64,000 bases of DNA from Archilochus colubris (Eukaryota; Chordata; Aves; Apodiformes; Trochilidae), in the NCBI GenBank assembly GCA_023079485.1, contig CM041090.1, forward strand, positions 40,719,874 through 40,783,873, in the 5' to 3' direction. The notes under the pieces are model-generated. The model was not told the origin of the DNA. It made no database searches and saw only the letters and a program-made list of their open reading frames with translations. This document shows, piece by piece, positions 10,290-22,511 of the stretch; positions within the stretch are counted from its first letter, which is position 1; each line of letters begins with the position of its first letter. The position numbers and the translations under genes are program-made.

Positions 10290-10786
10290 TGATTGTCCCC
10301 TCAGCACTGGTGAGGCCACATCTTGAGTGTTGTGTCCAATTTTGGGCACCTCGATATAAGAGAGAACTTGAGGTGATGGAGAGAGTGCAGAGGGCACCAA
10401 GGGGGTGAAGGGCCTGGAGAATAAATCTTCTGAAGAGCAATTGGAGGAGCTGGGAGTGTTTGGTGTGAGGAAGAGGAGGGTGAGGGGAGCCCTCATCACT
10501 CTGTACCTGAAAGGACATTGTGCAGAGGTTGGGGTTGGTCTCTTCTCACAGGTAGGGACACAACAAGAGGGAATGGCTGCAAGCTGACACAGGGGAGGGT
10601 CAGACTGGAAAAAAAACTTCACAGAATGAGTGGTCAGACCCTGGAATAGGCTGCCCAGGGAAGTCACCATCCCTGGATGTGTTTAAGGGTCATTTAGATG
10701 TGGGGGTTATGGCTTAGGGGAGAACTTTGTGGAGTAGGGATGGTGGTTGGACTCCGTGATCCAACCTGAAAGGTTCTGTGATTCTC
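10290..10786 (+). mobile_element. CR1 LINE with ORF2 remnant, older copy
   Basis: The sequence aligns with the ORF2 C-terminus and 3' UTR: LVRPHLE-like tcagcactggtgaggccaca, then [20 protein letters not shown] at 10405, and the gttctgtgattct tail. It is more diverged than the 8928, 22512 and 57427 copies, with substitutions and deletions in the RNA-tail region, so it probably represents an older subfamily. The reading frame is broken. Confidence 0.93.
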
Positions 10787-11856
10787 CATATGCATTAAAA
10801 GAATCTACATATTACAAAATAGTCTGAAAAAAACAGATGAGTTTTGTGAGCACAAACCTTTCCTTGTAATCTCTATGTGATTATCTCTTTTGTCCTCTAA
10901 ATGTGCAAACACCATAACCCTTTTAAATTTAACCAAAATAGTTCTAAACCTTATCTAAGACAGCTACATTCAAAAGCAGTGAAAACGTTAATGCTAACAA
11001 CATATTTTTTTGTTCTCTAAATTCCTGTCCTTAATTTAATATAATCCACTGCTGTTTTAAAGGGATATTAATATTCTTTTCAAAGTGTTTGGGACTTTTA
11101 CATAATTTAAAAAATATTTGCAGCTGTTTTGAATGTATCTGCAAGTACTGATAGACAAAAGGCATGGATATCCATAAGAACGTTGTCATAATACATTCCA
11201 TATTAACGTAAGCAAAAAAGAATGTTTGCTCAGGAATACCAAAAAAGGTGATTGGAAGACCCACTTCTATGGCCTTAACATCTTCCTGCTAAACAAGTTA
11301 CACTCCTTCTTTTCTTTTTTTTTTTTTTGGCTGCATTCTTACTTAATTGGTTACTTGCATCTGCCTTTTAGAATTAGCAGCTTTTTTGCATTTGGATCAT
11401 CCATAGAGCTGAGCTCGGGCCATTTGTTTTAGATTTCCAGAAATGATTTATTTGTACTGCAATGGGATGGAATCATACAGTGTTTCCCATTTGTTTTCAG
11501 GCTTAGTTCAGAATATAGTTTAATCTCTCATAGTATATCTGGGAGTGCTGATTCCACTCTCATGTCCAAGGCTCACAAATCTTTTCTTTCCCAGTGTTTG
11601 CACCTTTTTGTCACTGCAGAAAACTCAAGGTCCCCAGGTCAATATTACATTAGGGAAAAAAGGGAAGAGATTATCCCAGAGGCTGAAAATTTTTACTTCT
11701 GGCTAAATCACTAAAGGTTGGTGCATGTGTGTGTCTCTGAATAATGTGGTAAGGAGCAGGGCAAAATGCTTCATAAATAAGTTTCCTTTCTTCTCCATCT
11801 CCTGTATTATTTTAGAAGTCCTGAGGGAGGATGGGATCTTACTTAGGCTGCATGTT
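10787..11856. other. AT-rich unassigned DNA
   Basis: No transposon or exon is recognised. There is a T run at about 11311-11328. Confidence 0.4.
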
Positions 11857-12228
11857 ATAGAATCCCAGACTGGTTTGGGTTGGAAGGGACCTTAAAAATC
11901 ACCCAGTGCCACCCCCCTGCCATGGTCAGGGACACCTCCCACCAGCCCAGGTTGCTCCAAGCCCCATCCAACCTGGGCTGAGACACTGCCAGGGATGGGG
12001 CAGCCACAGCTTCTCTGGGAAACCTGGCACAGGGGCTCAGCACCCTCACAATAAAAATTTCTCCCTCAGATCTTCTCTAAATCTCCTCTCTTTCAGCTTA
12101 AAACTGTTCCCCTTCACTCCATCCCTCCCTGCCCTTGTCCCAAGTCCCTCCCCAGCTTTCCTGGAGCCCCTGCAGGAACTGGGAGGCTGCTCAGGGCTCC
12201 CTGAACCCTTCTCTTCTTCAGGCTGAAG
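11857..12228 (-). mobile_element. CR1 LINE, 3' fragment (antisense)
   Basis: It opens with ttatagaatcccagactgg and ggtttgggttggaagggacc, runs through the gcccatccaacctgggctgag blocks, and ends near ccttctcttcttcaggctgaa. It is about 370 bp long. It is the antisense of the subfamily seen at 5897 and 50079. Confidence 0.95.
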
Positions 12229-15200
12229 TATGTGTGCTTTGCATATATCCAGAAGGAGAACTTCTTTGGAAAGGGGTACCCACTGAAGTTACTTTATTTT
12301 CCTTTAATTTGTAGTCATTGGGATGCTGTATGGATGCAGAAGGTAGCAGTCTTTTCGTATAATAATTGCAGAAACCTAGAAAAATGGGGTGGATGGGACC
12401 TCTTGGAACTGCTTTATCAGCCCCTCTTCCCACTGTGGGACTGGCTATATAAAAAAAGAGATTTCTCTTCCTTTTCTTCTTCTGTTCTTCCAGTCTTTAA
12501 ATTTAAAAAGAAAACAAAACAAAACCCAGCTTCAACAACCAATAATGTGGGGAAAAGGAACGAAGCAGCAATTTTTTATGACATACTGAAAAGTTGCTAA
12601 TGGCTGGGTTGGAGGCTGCTTCTGTGGTGCTTTGTGGTGCTTTCTGTTGGTTCTTGCACTGCTCTGGGCTTGTAATGAATGGGCTGTCCCTCTTGCCATG
12701 ATAATACAACATGAGAGTAGAAAAACTTTGAAGTGCAGAAGGCAGCTGAAAAGAAAACAATAAACTATGTATCTGGGACTAGCTTGTTGCTTGGTGATTA
12801 AGAGATGAGGACCCTGTAGGTCAGCTCCCTATAGGTACAAACAGATGTTTGCACAGTTTCACAGCTGCTAAATATGATATAAATCCAAAGAATTTCTCAT
12901 GTTTTTATAAAGTTAAAAAAAAAAAAATACCCAGACAGCAAATTTTTGGTCATTCAGATACTCTTACCAAATGACATCTGGTTTCTGTACTGCTTATTTA
13001 AGCAATCCTTAAAAAAATGTTTGCCAAGGGGAATAACTCAAACCTTTTAGTTCTTCACCATATATAACTGTACAGTTTAGATTACAATGTAGCATGCAGA
13101 GTTTATTATAAGCAATGCAGTTCTTCATTTCTTAGCTAGCAAGTATTACTTTAAAGAAAATAGGATAAATATTATGTAATTAGTTCAGGGAAATTCATGT
13201 ATAGTTACATTTCAGAGTACCCTGGTTTCAGATCCAAACGATGACAAAGAAAATGAATTGTTTCCATATGTTAGGAGATAGCCTGACAGTTATGAGCAGA
13301 GTTAAGGCATAAAAAATGCAATGGGGCTCCCATGAAATGGGAAGAAACAAAAGCAGTAGGTGGGGGGTTGTTTCATGTAGGTGCTCTGAAGACACCAGGG
13401 TTACCATCAGGACCTGCAGAGAAATGGGTGGTTTCACACGCAGGAGGTTTTGTGCTTTTATTTGCTGAGATCTAATGAGATGTGAATTATTACAAATGAA
13501 GCTGTTGTTTCAGGAGGCATCCACGAGGTCCTTCTGGATTCTCTGAGGTCTAAGGAGGAGTTGTGTCCATGCTGGTGGCTTTCCTTCTAGGCACAAACTG
13601 AGTCTGCCTCTCCTACCTGGCCACCTACTATCACAAAGAGTATGGGAACATAATCCCCCCAAGACCTCTATCCTTCAGCCAAAATTGGTTGAAATTGGCT
13701 AACGGGCTTAAAACTTATTTTCTTTGGGACTGAGAGGGGACAGACAGACTCACTTTTAGGGAACATAATTGCCTACATCTCATGGCTGTTGGAAGCCAAG
13801 CTGAAAATCTCAGTATTAAGCTTATCTATAAATTATATAGGCGTATATTTTACAGAGTAAGATTTATTGCCTTCAATATCCAGGCATTTTATGCTTTTGA
13901 AGTCATGCAGACTTTGATCCAACAAATACTTACACTTCCAAGTCGCCCCATGTATTGAGAGTTCAATAAGACTTTGCTTGGAGTGAATTCCCAAAGAACC
14001 ATAACCAGGGGATGATCTCTGGTTTTTTGTGGCCTCTTCTGCCTTTGGGATGGTCCTGTTTCAAAGGATTAAGGTCACAGAGGGTGCTCTCTAGGACTTT
14101 CAAGTGATGCTCATTGCCCTGTTCAATGGTCTCAGGGTGACTCAGTGACTTCCACCCATTTTGAATTGGTGGATGCACAACTTTTTCCAGTTATTTTCAA
14201 CCTAACGGGTGCTTTTTTCTTCATTTCTTTTCCTAGGCTGCCAAAGTAAATTTGCATGTCCACAGCAGCCATGTTATTAAATTTCTCTCTATCTGTATCT
14301 GTGGTCTTACTTTAGGTGCCTGGTAATCCAGAGCTTTCTCCTGTCTCCTTGTCAAGCACTTCCAGAGTAACAGTTCTCATGAATCATCCATTTTGCATAT
14401 ATCTCACTGGCTGTTTGGGCTTATTTTCAGATGAATACACACAGCTCATGGTACTGCTCAGTAGCTAGAAGCACAACGTGCTCATAGGCTCTGCAGCAAC
14501 AACACTGTTGCATTTTTGTCTGTGTTGTTCTCTTTTTTCTCTTCTGGATTTGGTCTATTGCCACCATTGTGAGATGCTCTGGACTAATTGCTCATCAGAT
14601 GACAGGCAAACGTGCAAGTCCTTGAAAGAGGAAGCTGGCTTTATACAGGCTGGGATGGACCAAACAGGGAGTTTATTCTCCTTTGTAAGCTCCTGGGAAA
14701 GCACAGGCTATGTTGCAAACCTTTTTGGGGTTGGGGCTACTTATTTTGTTCCACATTTGATCAACACAGTGGGATGCTCCTCCAGAGCAGCCACACCAAA
14801 CACTGTTGCATTACAAGTATTGCTGCACTTGTAACTATTGGTAATATCAATTATTGTGGCAGCAATTGTAAGAAATATTAATAGTAGGATTCTGGTTTAA
14901 TTACCAAGGTCCTTGTGCACGTGGTGGCTTTACCTTCCCCTTTTCTGAAGCTCTTGCAGTTTGCTCTTCGTTTTATTGCCAGTCTTAGCCAACTGGGTAT
15001 TGCCCAAACTGATATATTTGCTGGGTATTTTCCTGTCAAATAAACAAAAAAAACCCCAGTGGTTAATTTGTATTATTCCTTTCTGTTTTTTCTCTAGCCA
15101 AAACACAGATTTGCTCCTCCTGCCATGGTCCCACAACTTCCTGTTTAGTCGGAAACTTGATTAACTTGTTGGCTCCATTGGGCTTGAAGGCCTTGCTTTT

Positions 15201-16179
15201 ATTAGGAAGAAAATTGTTTGTTCTGCTTGCACAAGATTTTGCTGGGAAGAACTGTTCACAGTCAGGTGCTTCAGATGCAGCTCTGAACTTGAGTTAGCTA
15301 CGAGCAAACTGCTACAGGGAGCAACTCGTGGAGAAAAGGTGCTTCAGCTTTTCCATAGGTGCTAAGAAATGGAGATAAATTCAGTTTGTAACAGGATGTG
15401 GTCCCTTGGGGGGCACAGGTTTGGCTTGAGTTTCTAAAGAGGCACAAACATGTTGCAGGAGGTGAACACTGAGGGTTTTCTTGGTTTCATTTAAATCCTA
15501 AAATTCTCACGGGTGAGAGAAATGAATCTGAGGGTTGCGTCTCTGTTGACCTTGTGGAGCTCCAGCCAAGGGCCTGGAGGGGTTTGACCATTTTGTTTTC
15601 ACTCTTCATTTTCTTTTCTGCCTGGTGTGCAGCAATGTGCTCTCACAAGGGCCTGGGGGTACTGAGAGTGTTTGGCACAGAGGAGGGAACCAAACGCTTG
15701 ACACTTCTTGAGAGCAGAGCTGGCTCCCCAGAGACCCACATTTGATGGAGGAATTATTTCTATGTTTTGTAGGTCTTGAGAACATTTTATTTTAAAGTGA
15801 CATTGGCATCATAGAAGAAATAAAATTTTGTCAAAGAGTTCCTGGAAGGTTTGGTTATTTAATTTATTTAGTTTTAACTCTTTCGATGTTTGGTTCTGGG
15901 AGACTTTTGCTACAAACAAACCCCAAAATTGGCAAAGAGATCTTTTCACATAAGATTTACATCCATGTATAATAATAGACTCAATAAGAACTTTTAAAAT
16001 CATTGAAATATTATTCTTCCTTTAAGAAATGCAGCATGTTTGTGATGGGATGATGTGCTACCATGCATTCAGTGGTGTGGTCCTTGTAACTCCTTGACAT
16101 CTTTAGGTAAGTACCATTTCCATGTACATTACAGGAAAGTGTAAAGCTTTTAAAATTAAAGTTTTAAAACAAAACTTAT
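12229..16179. other. unassigned, largely transposon-free 4 kb
   Basis: No repeat family or gene is recognised. A small direct repeat of tttgtggtgc lies at 12618-12640. The 118-residue frame at 14478-14834 has no recognisable domain and overlaps another open frame, so I treat it as chance. Parts of 12.9-13.2 kb are AT-rich and could be conserved, but I have no direct evidence. Confidence 0.4.
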
Positions 16180-16440
16180 AGCAGCCTTTTGAACCTGAAG
16201 GGACTCCAAGAAAGATGGAGAGGGACTTTTTACAAGGGTATGGAGTGATAGGATGAAGGGGAATGGTTGCAGACTGAAAAAGGGGAGCTTGAGATGAGAC
16301 CAGAGGGACAAATCTTTTATTGTGAGGGTGCTGAACCCCTGTGCCAGGTTTCCCAGAGAAGCTGTGGCTGCCCCATCCCTGGCAGTGTCTCAGCCCAGGT
16401 TGGATGGGGCTTGGAGCAACCTGGGCTGGTGGGAGGTGTC
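16180..16440 (+). mobile_element. CR1 LINE fragment lacking its 3' end
   Basis: The copy matches the 5897 copy through ggtttcccagagaagctgtg and ggatggggcttggagcaacc. It stops abruptly after gggaggtgtc, without the terminal ggttgga..attctatg part. The missing tail suggests a later deletion or an insertion breakpoint at about 16440, because CR1 normally loses its 5' end, not its 3' end. Confidence 0.93.
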
Positions 16441-17357
16441 TGAAAAGAGCAGAAAAGCTTTTACACTGCTATACTGATGTTTGCAAATATTTCTGTAAGG
16501 ATAAATCTGAAGAAGCCAACTCTAAACAGAGAAATGTTGCAGCAAACAAGGAATACCCTGATGGGGTGTACTCCAGCAGTTGGGATTCACTGGATGAAAT
16601 GTGTTCCAGATCTTCCCAAACCCAAGCAATGACAGGCGTTAACTGCAAGCTCTCTTCTCTTAATCATCACCACAGTGATCTCCAAAGGTGGAGGTCGGGA
16701 ACGCCTCCAACTCTCCTGGTTCCAAACCCAAATTACCACAAACATCCCCAGAGCTTGTCAGGCAGTGTTCCTCTCACCAATCCTCCATCGTTGGGCTACT
16801 GTCTGGTGTAAACATTTAACGTGATGGAATATGTCTGTTGGTTGCAGACTGAGTTTGACATTTTTGCTTAATTCACCATAGCCATGTGAGGGGAGTGCAT
16901 GCTTCAGACAAATTCCATGGTTGTTGTTCTTGCTCTGCACTGTTGCAGAAGCAACACTTCTAATTAAAGACTATCTCCACATTTGGCTTGGCAGCCAAAA
17001 TAAACTTCTAGGAGTTGCACGCTGGATGGCTTTTATCTCCAGCATGGTGGTGGGCTGGCTTTCCAGAAAATACAATTACAAATGCACATGGAGACCAAAG
17101 GCATAAACATTTTAGAGGGGTTGTGTTCAGTTACTGTTCAGCTTTGTGTTGGGAAACACCATCCAGTGAGGATTCTTGTGCAGATGACTCTTGGAGGGAA
17201 AAGGTTTCAGCTTGAGGAACAGTTGGGAGCTGGGATGGTGTTAGAGCATGGGGAGAAGGAGGATATTTGTGGAGAAGCTGTGGAAGAGTGGCATACAGGA
17301 GTCTCATGTGTAGATTTTGGGGGGTTTTGTGTCCCAAAGTAGTGGAGCAGCTTGTTT
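16441..17357. other. unassigned non-coding DNA
   Basis: It begins at the broken CR1 edge. No repeat or exon is recognised. Confidence 0.4.
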
Positions 17358-17740
17358 CATAGCAATGTAGAATGGGTTTGGGTTGGAAGGGACCCTGCCA
17401 TAGGCAGGGACATCTCCCACCAGCCCAGGTTGCTCCAAGCCCCATCCAACCTGGGTTGAGACACTGCCAGGGATGGGGCAGCCACAGCTTCTCTGGGAAA
17501 CCTGGCACAAGGTTTCACCACCTTCAAAGCAAAGAACTTATTCCTCAGATCTCATCTGAATTTCTCCTCTTTCAGCTTAAAACTTCCACCCTCTTGTCCT
17601 ATCACTCCAGACCTTTTTCAGAAGTCCTTCCCCAGCTGTCCTGGAGCCCCTTCAGGCACTGGAAGATGCTCTATGGTCTCTCCATGGAAGCCTTCTCTTC
17701 TCCAGGCTGAACACTCGCAACTCCCTTATCCTGTTTCAGT
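17358..17740 (-). mobile_element. CR1 LINE, 3' fragment (antisense)
   Basis: It opens tcatagcaatgtagaatggg, then ggtttgggttggaagggacc. A short deletion joins this to ctgccataggcagggacatc, removing the usual ttaaaaatcacccagtgcca segment. It continues to ttctccaggctgaacactcg. It is the same subfamily as 11857 but reaches further toward ORF2. Confidence 0.94.
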
Positions 17741-20151
17741 ACAATTCTTCTCATCTTGACCTAAGTGATGCCCAGCAGAGCATGGAGAGTCCACATTGCT
17801 GGCCATGGTGCACATTACCCTGCTTCAGCCAAAGGTGGTCTCTGTACCATGACTTTCAGTGTACAGCTGCATTGGGAATGGGTTCTCAAGGGTGTCTCAG
17901 AGGGAACTATAAATGTCTCCTTGAAACTGAGGACCAGAGTTCATCTTCTACACCTACCCTGATTTTTGCCAGCCCATGGAGTTAAGCACAAAGGGAAAGA
18001 CAAGCTTTCATTGAGGTGGAAAAAACTTGGATAGCAGGAGAGGAAAATGTAGCTGTGGATGACGAAAACGAAGACCAATGTGGCTCCTGGGCCTCCTGAC
18101 TCCATGTCAGGAGAAACAAAATCCCCAAGCAGCCCAGCAAAGCTCAAAATGTGCTCCTAATGCTGTTTTATGTGGGGGGCTTCGTTATTTCTCCGTCACC
18201 AGAACCGATTGCAGTGACACCTCTGGAGCTGGGCAGACCTCACCCTGTGCCGAATTCCTTTCCGCTGAGGCGTGCCAGCAGCCCACCCCGTGCTCCAGAT
18301 GTTGCTGCTCTCTGAGAAACAAGAGCTTCATAAACCAGGCTCACCCCTTCCTCCTGGGGTGAAGGCGAAGAGGATCAGATATAGAAAATTGCTGCTCAGT
18401 ACCATGAACAATGTCCTTGGTCAAAGACTGGTGCCAGCACTTTGTCTTAATAGAAGAGAAAGCCGAGACACGCGGTGCAAAAATCTGGGCTGGCAGCAAC
18501 CAGGAACTTGAACATACATTGAAAACTAGCCATGAAAGAGCACACTTAAACCAAGAGAAAAAGCCTGGAGGTATATTTAGACAGACTGAAAAAGAGCGAG
18601 AACAAGGGAGGGGGGGAAAGGTTTCTGGGAGGCTTTAATAGGTTGCATTTTCCCTGGTTTGTATTTCACTTGGTTTGGTTTATTGGCCCATCACAAGCAC
18701 ATGCACACCCCCCCCCCCAAAAAATAAAAACCAAAGGAAAAAGACTCCACATGCACAGGGCTGCAGAAGAAAATCTCTTGTTTTGCACACACAGGATCCA
18801 GTTTTACCATTGCCTTGAAGTGTTGGAGCTCTACTCCTAGATACTTTTGGCCATCACTGGTGTTGGAGCAGAGGTGGGTGTTGGACAGACCCTGGGTGTC
18901 TACGTGCACAACCTTGTGTGCTCACATTGTTGCTGTTTTGCCCAGCTAAGAGGCTCTACTGCTGGCTCTTTTTCCTCTCTGCTTTGCTCTCCTCAAGTCA
19001 GGAGACTTTCTTCCTTTCGAGAGCCTGAAGTGTCAGGAATCCCAATGTGTCCCCTCTGCTGGGGCAGGGTGACTCAGGACTGATGCAGTGACTTACCAGA
19101 AATCACACAGGGAAAGTGTGTCCAAGCCAAGATGTGCACCCGGGATCTCACGTGCTGTTCTTACACAACCACATCCTGACATGCTGGGCCCTCTCCCCAC
19201 CTCTCTGCCAAGTCCCACTTCAAGTCCCAGCAAAGCTTGAGGCACTCAGATGCAACTCTCAACCAGGCTGGCAAGTCCTCTTGGCACCCTTTGTCGTGGG
19301 GAAGTCATCTGACATCGAAATAAATGGAGTCCTCATTGCTGGGATGGTGACCAAGATCGGAAGGGAGTGCGGGGGACATCGGTCCGGATCCAGGCATTGT
19401 GTCCTCTGGTGTGATACCCTGCAGACATGGAGTGACAACATGTCTCCATGAAGAGTCTCATCAGCTACCAGGGATCAATTGTTGGTGAGCTGCTACCCTG
19501 TGGAAAGTGTTGGAATCTGGCCCGGAATAACCTTCCTCCTTCCAATTTCTTCCTCCCTGGAGCTGCAGGAGCCTTTCTGCACCCCCATCCTGCACGGTCA
19601 AGCTCAGGCCCCAGGAGATCATCTCCGTGCTCATCCTGAGCTCAGCACCAGCCCATAAATCTTCCTGCTGGATCCAGGCAGTGAAATGTGAACAAAGGAA
19701 ACCACCATGTGGTGGGGGGGTAGGGTGAGGAATCTCTCTGGCACCCTCCTTGCTCAGAAAGGAGTGAGAAAACATGGCTTTGTGTTGCTGTTGTTGTAGT
19801 CATTGCTTTATGGTTTCTACAGATGCTTCCAATAAAAGAATTGTGAAGCTATTCCCATCGGTGGCCTGTCCTCTACCCACAATAGTGACGGGGAAGATTG
19901 CTGGATTTCCATCAGCAGAACAACTTGAGGGTGGACTCTCCTGCTGCAAATTTTAGAAAGCTTGCCTTGCACTGCTTGCCAAAGGAACAGGTGATTTTTT
20001 TATAGTATTTTATTTTTTTGGGGGGGGAGATTGGCAAGTGAGCACTATAATCATCTGCAGCTCAAATGCTTGGGATTTAATACTTCTGTTAATATGATTT
20101 TCCTCCCTGGCCTATGGTTTGCTGCTTATTTTAAAGTGCTCTAGGACTTCA
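17741..20151. other. unassigned non-coding DNA
   Basis: It contains an 11-base C run at 18708-18718 followed by A-rich sequence. The 18.0-18.6 kb and 19.1-19.6 kb parts retain some CpGs, for example near 18180-18300 and 19360-19400. No exon or transposon is recognised. Confidence 0.4.
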
Positions 20152-20449
20152 ACTTGGTTGGAACTAGATGATCCCAAGGGTCCCTGTAGTGGGAGGAGCC
20201 TTTCTTGCTCCAGAGGTTTGACGAGCTGCTGGCCTCTCCATGCCTCGCACCGGAGTGAGCTGAGGTGCCTTCTGTGAGTGTGTGTCCCACCTTTATTGAT
20301 CCCCTGATCTTGCTCATGCCCAATAGGGGCCTGTCCTAATCAGGCACAGGTGGACTCACACCCACTCTTTGGCAACTCAGGGCACCTGGTTGACAATGTC
20401 TCTCTACAGGTCCCTTCCAACCTAAAACATTCTGTGATTCCATAAACCA
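20152..20449 (+). mobile_element. CR1 LINE 3' tail split by a solo LTR
   Basis: The CR1 tail ggttggaactagatgatccc runs to 20184. Its continuation, ggtcccttccaacctaaaac then attctgtgattcc, resumes at 20409. The two halves join exactly once the LTR and one copy of the 6-bp duplication are ignored. This shows that the LTR inserted after the CR1. Confidence 0.95.
20185..20408 (-). mobile_element. solo LTR of a short-LTR endogenous retrovirus (copy 1)
   Basis: This is a 224-bp element with TGTAG..CTACA termini on its own strand, flanked by a perfect 6-bp target-site duplication GGTCCC (20179-20184 and 20409-20414). An AATAAA polyadenylation hexamer lies inside (TTTATT on the plus strand at 20292-20297). 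Near-matching copies are at 21946 and 38535. TG..CA ends, a poly(A) signal and a 6-bp duplication fit a retroviral LTR; class II (ERVK-like) avian ERVs typically make 6-bp duplications, so that class is my inference. No internal gag, pol or env is present, consistent with LTR-LTR recombination. Confidence 0.88.
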
Positions 20450-20705
20450 TAGTCTCCATATTGATATTTATCCCTTTCTAGTGTGTCCCAGGAAAATGGA
20501 TGAGACCTTGGCTAATCATTCATCAGGGAAGGTGTTGAGCGTGGATATTGAGGTGCTGCACTGTTGATCAACCCATTCAAGCACTGTGGTTTCAAGATCT
20601 TCCTCCAGGGTGAAGATGAAATTTTCATTAAAGAAGAAACTTGTAAATCGAAGTGGATAACCCATCAGCAAAGGGTGAGCAATAAATTCAAACCATGAAA
20701 CATTG
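20450..20705. other. unassigned spacer
   Basis: About 255 bp lie between two CR1 tails. Nothing is recognised. Confidence 0.35.
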
Positions 20706-20762
20706 CTCTAGATGATCTTTAAAGTCCTTTCTAACCTAAGCCATTCTAAGATTCTGTGATTC
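20706..20762 (+). mobile_element. CR1 LINE, minimal 3' tail
   Basis: Only the last 57 bp of CR1 are present: ctagatgatctttaaagtcc, then ctaacctaagccattctaag and attctgtgattcc. It is severely 5'-truncated. Confidence 0.88.
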
Positions 20763-21945
20763 CTGGACACAGCTCTTAGTGATCCAGTGCTGCATTTGCT
20801 GCTTTCAAGCAGGATTTGGGCTTGTAAAACCAACCAACAATAGCTTTTCTCAGAAACATGGCTTTTTTTCCAGTATTTTCTGTTCTAAATGCACTCATTT
20901 TATAAATGAAGTGACATTTTCCTTCTCTGCTGCCCATGCCCATGCTTGGGTCTGAGGGTCCCAGCCCTCAACCACACTTCTGCAAGCTTTTTTAATGAGG
21001 TTGTAGAGATGTGGTCAGTATGGCAATGGGTAATGTGGAGCTCTGGAAGAGCTTGAGCAGAAAAAGCTGTCTGAAAAGGAAGGAAAACATCCTGGAAAAA
21101 AGCCCAGCTCTGGGCCTGGGGCTGGACTGACCCATTCAGGACCATTCTGATCTCTGTGCACAGAGGTAAAGGCAAAAATGTGGTGCTTTGGGTTCATCCC
21201 TGCCACTGAGCACACGTGTGTTCTCTCACTATGGTTCAGCTGTTTGAATCCTAAACAGCTGTCTATGGTTCAGCTGTCTGAGTCCTAAAATATTAGGAAA
21301 GGAGGTAAATAATTAATGGAAAGAAAACAAAACATAAAAAGGAAGAAGAAAGCACAGGGATTGGAGCGGGGTCTGAGAGGTTCCTGCTGGGGTGGACAGG
21401 CATGACAAGGACACATTTAGCAACTGCCTGTTCTTTACATCACAAGGCAAAAATATGAAAAATATGAAATATGTAGCCTGGATAAAAAGGAAAATGTAAT
21501 AAGAGGAGGACAAAAAATGCCACATGCTCCAACTGCATCTGAACTTGGCAGCAGCAGGCCAGGGAAGCCCATGCAAATCCTAGAAGCATGTTAAAGGCAT
21601 TTTCACCCCACAAAGACTGACATGCATGAAAAGTATCTTTTCAGCAATGTCAATCAAGAGCCTGGAGAAATAATTTACTAATGTTCTGCCTAGCAGGGCA
21701 ACATGGCTGCCTGGAACCATGTCAGCATCTTGAAATGGGAATTAACTGGGAGTGGGTTTGGAGTGGGGGCAAAGATGTAAGGGCTGTGTGAACGAGGCTG
21801 AGTGGTGTTGCTGAATTTCAAGGCAGTTCAGAGAGAGATTTCATCAAGGAAAACATGAGAGCAGGAGGAAAGCACGTGAAGATATAGCAGCAGTAACACT
21901 TAAAGCCAGAGCAAGGGGTGCTGTGGACAAAACCATAATGGAAAA
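20763..21945. other. unassigned non-coding DNA
   Basis: It contains the 34-bp tandem duplication listed separately. No exon or other transposon is recognised. Confidence 0.4.
21229..21290. repeat. 34-bp tandem duplication
   Basis: The unit starting ctatggttcagctgt occurs at 21229 and again at 21263. The second unit carries a few substitutions and is shorter at its end. Confidence 0.85.
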
Positions 21946-22257
21946 TGTAGAGAAACAAGATAAACCAGGTGCCTCGAATTGCCAGTGAGTGGGTGTGAGT
22001 CCACCTGTGCCTGATTAGGACAGGCCCCTATTGGGCATGAGCAAGATCAGGGGATCAATAAAGGTGGGACACACACTCACAGAGCAAGTTCACTCTGGTG
22101 CGAGGCATGGAGAGGCCAGCAGCTTGTCAAGCCTCTGAAGCAAGAAAGGCTCTTCCCACTACACTTCTACCCTGGAAGTGCTGTGTGGTGGCTGGAGTCC
22201 TGGAAGAGACCAGCAGCTCGTCGAGCTTCAGGAGCAAGAATGGCTCCTCCTGCTACA
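21946..22257 (+). mobile_element. solo LTR, extended variant with duplicated 3' end (copy 2)
   Basis: The 5' end TGTAGAGAAAC starts at 21946. A perfect 6-bp target duplication GGAAAA (21940-21945 and 22258-22263) bounds the whole 312-bp unit. AATAAA is at 22057-22062. A first 3' terminus (cccactaca) occurs at 22155-22163. A second, diverged copy of the last 52 bp then follows with a 94-bp period and ends cctgctaca at 22257. The duplication lies inside the target repeat, so the longer LTR was probably already present at insertion. It is in the same family as 20185 and 38535. Confidence 0.87.
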
Positions 22258-22511
22258 GGAAAATACTCTGGGTATCATCTGATTTGAGTGCAAAGGGAAT
22301 TGTTATCCAGGGAAGAAACCCCATTGTGTGCAATGGGAATGGGACAAGACACCGCAGGGCAGAGCCAGGGGGGCTGGGACCCCCACAGCTGCCCTGGATG
22401 AGCCCTGTGAGGTTGATCAGCTGAGCCCTGGCTTCTGGGGACAGCGTGGTTGTTGCTGAGATTTCCCCTTGGCTTGTCCCTTGTGTACTGTAGACATCCC
22501 AAGATCTGCAA
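22258..22511. other. unassigned spacer
   Basis: About 250 bp lie between the LTR and the next CR1. Nothing is recognised. Confidence 0.35.

Noticed and set aside
20185..20408. Reading the short element as a DNA transposon with terminal inverted repeats
   Set aside because: Inverted ends are only about five bases. The internal AATAAA and 6-bp target repeats fit an LTR better.
22155..22163. Treating cccactaca at 22163 as the true end of LTR copy 2
   Set aside because: The bases after it (cttcta) do not match the left flank ggaaaa. The perfect duplicate appears only after 22257.
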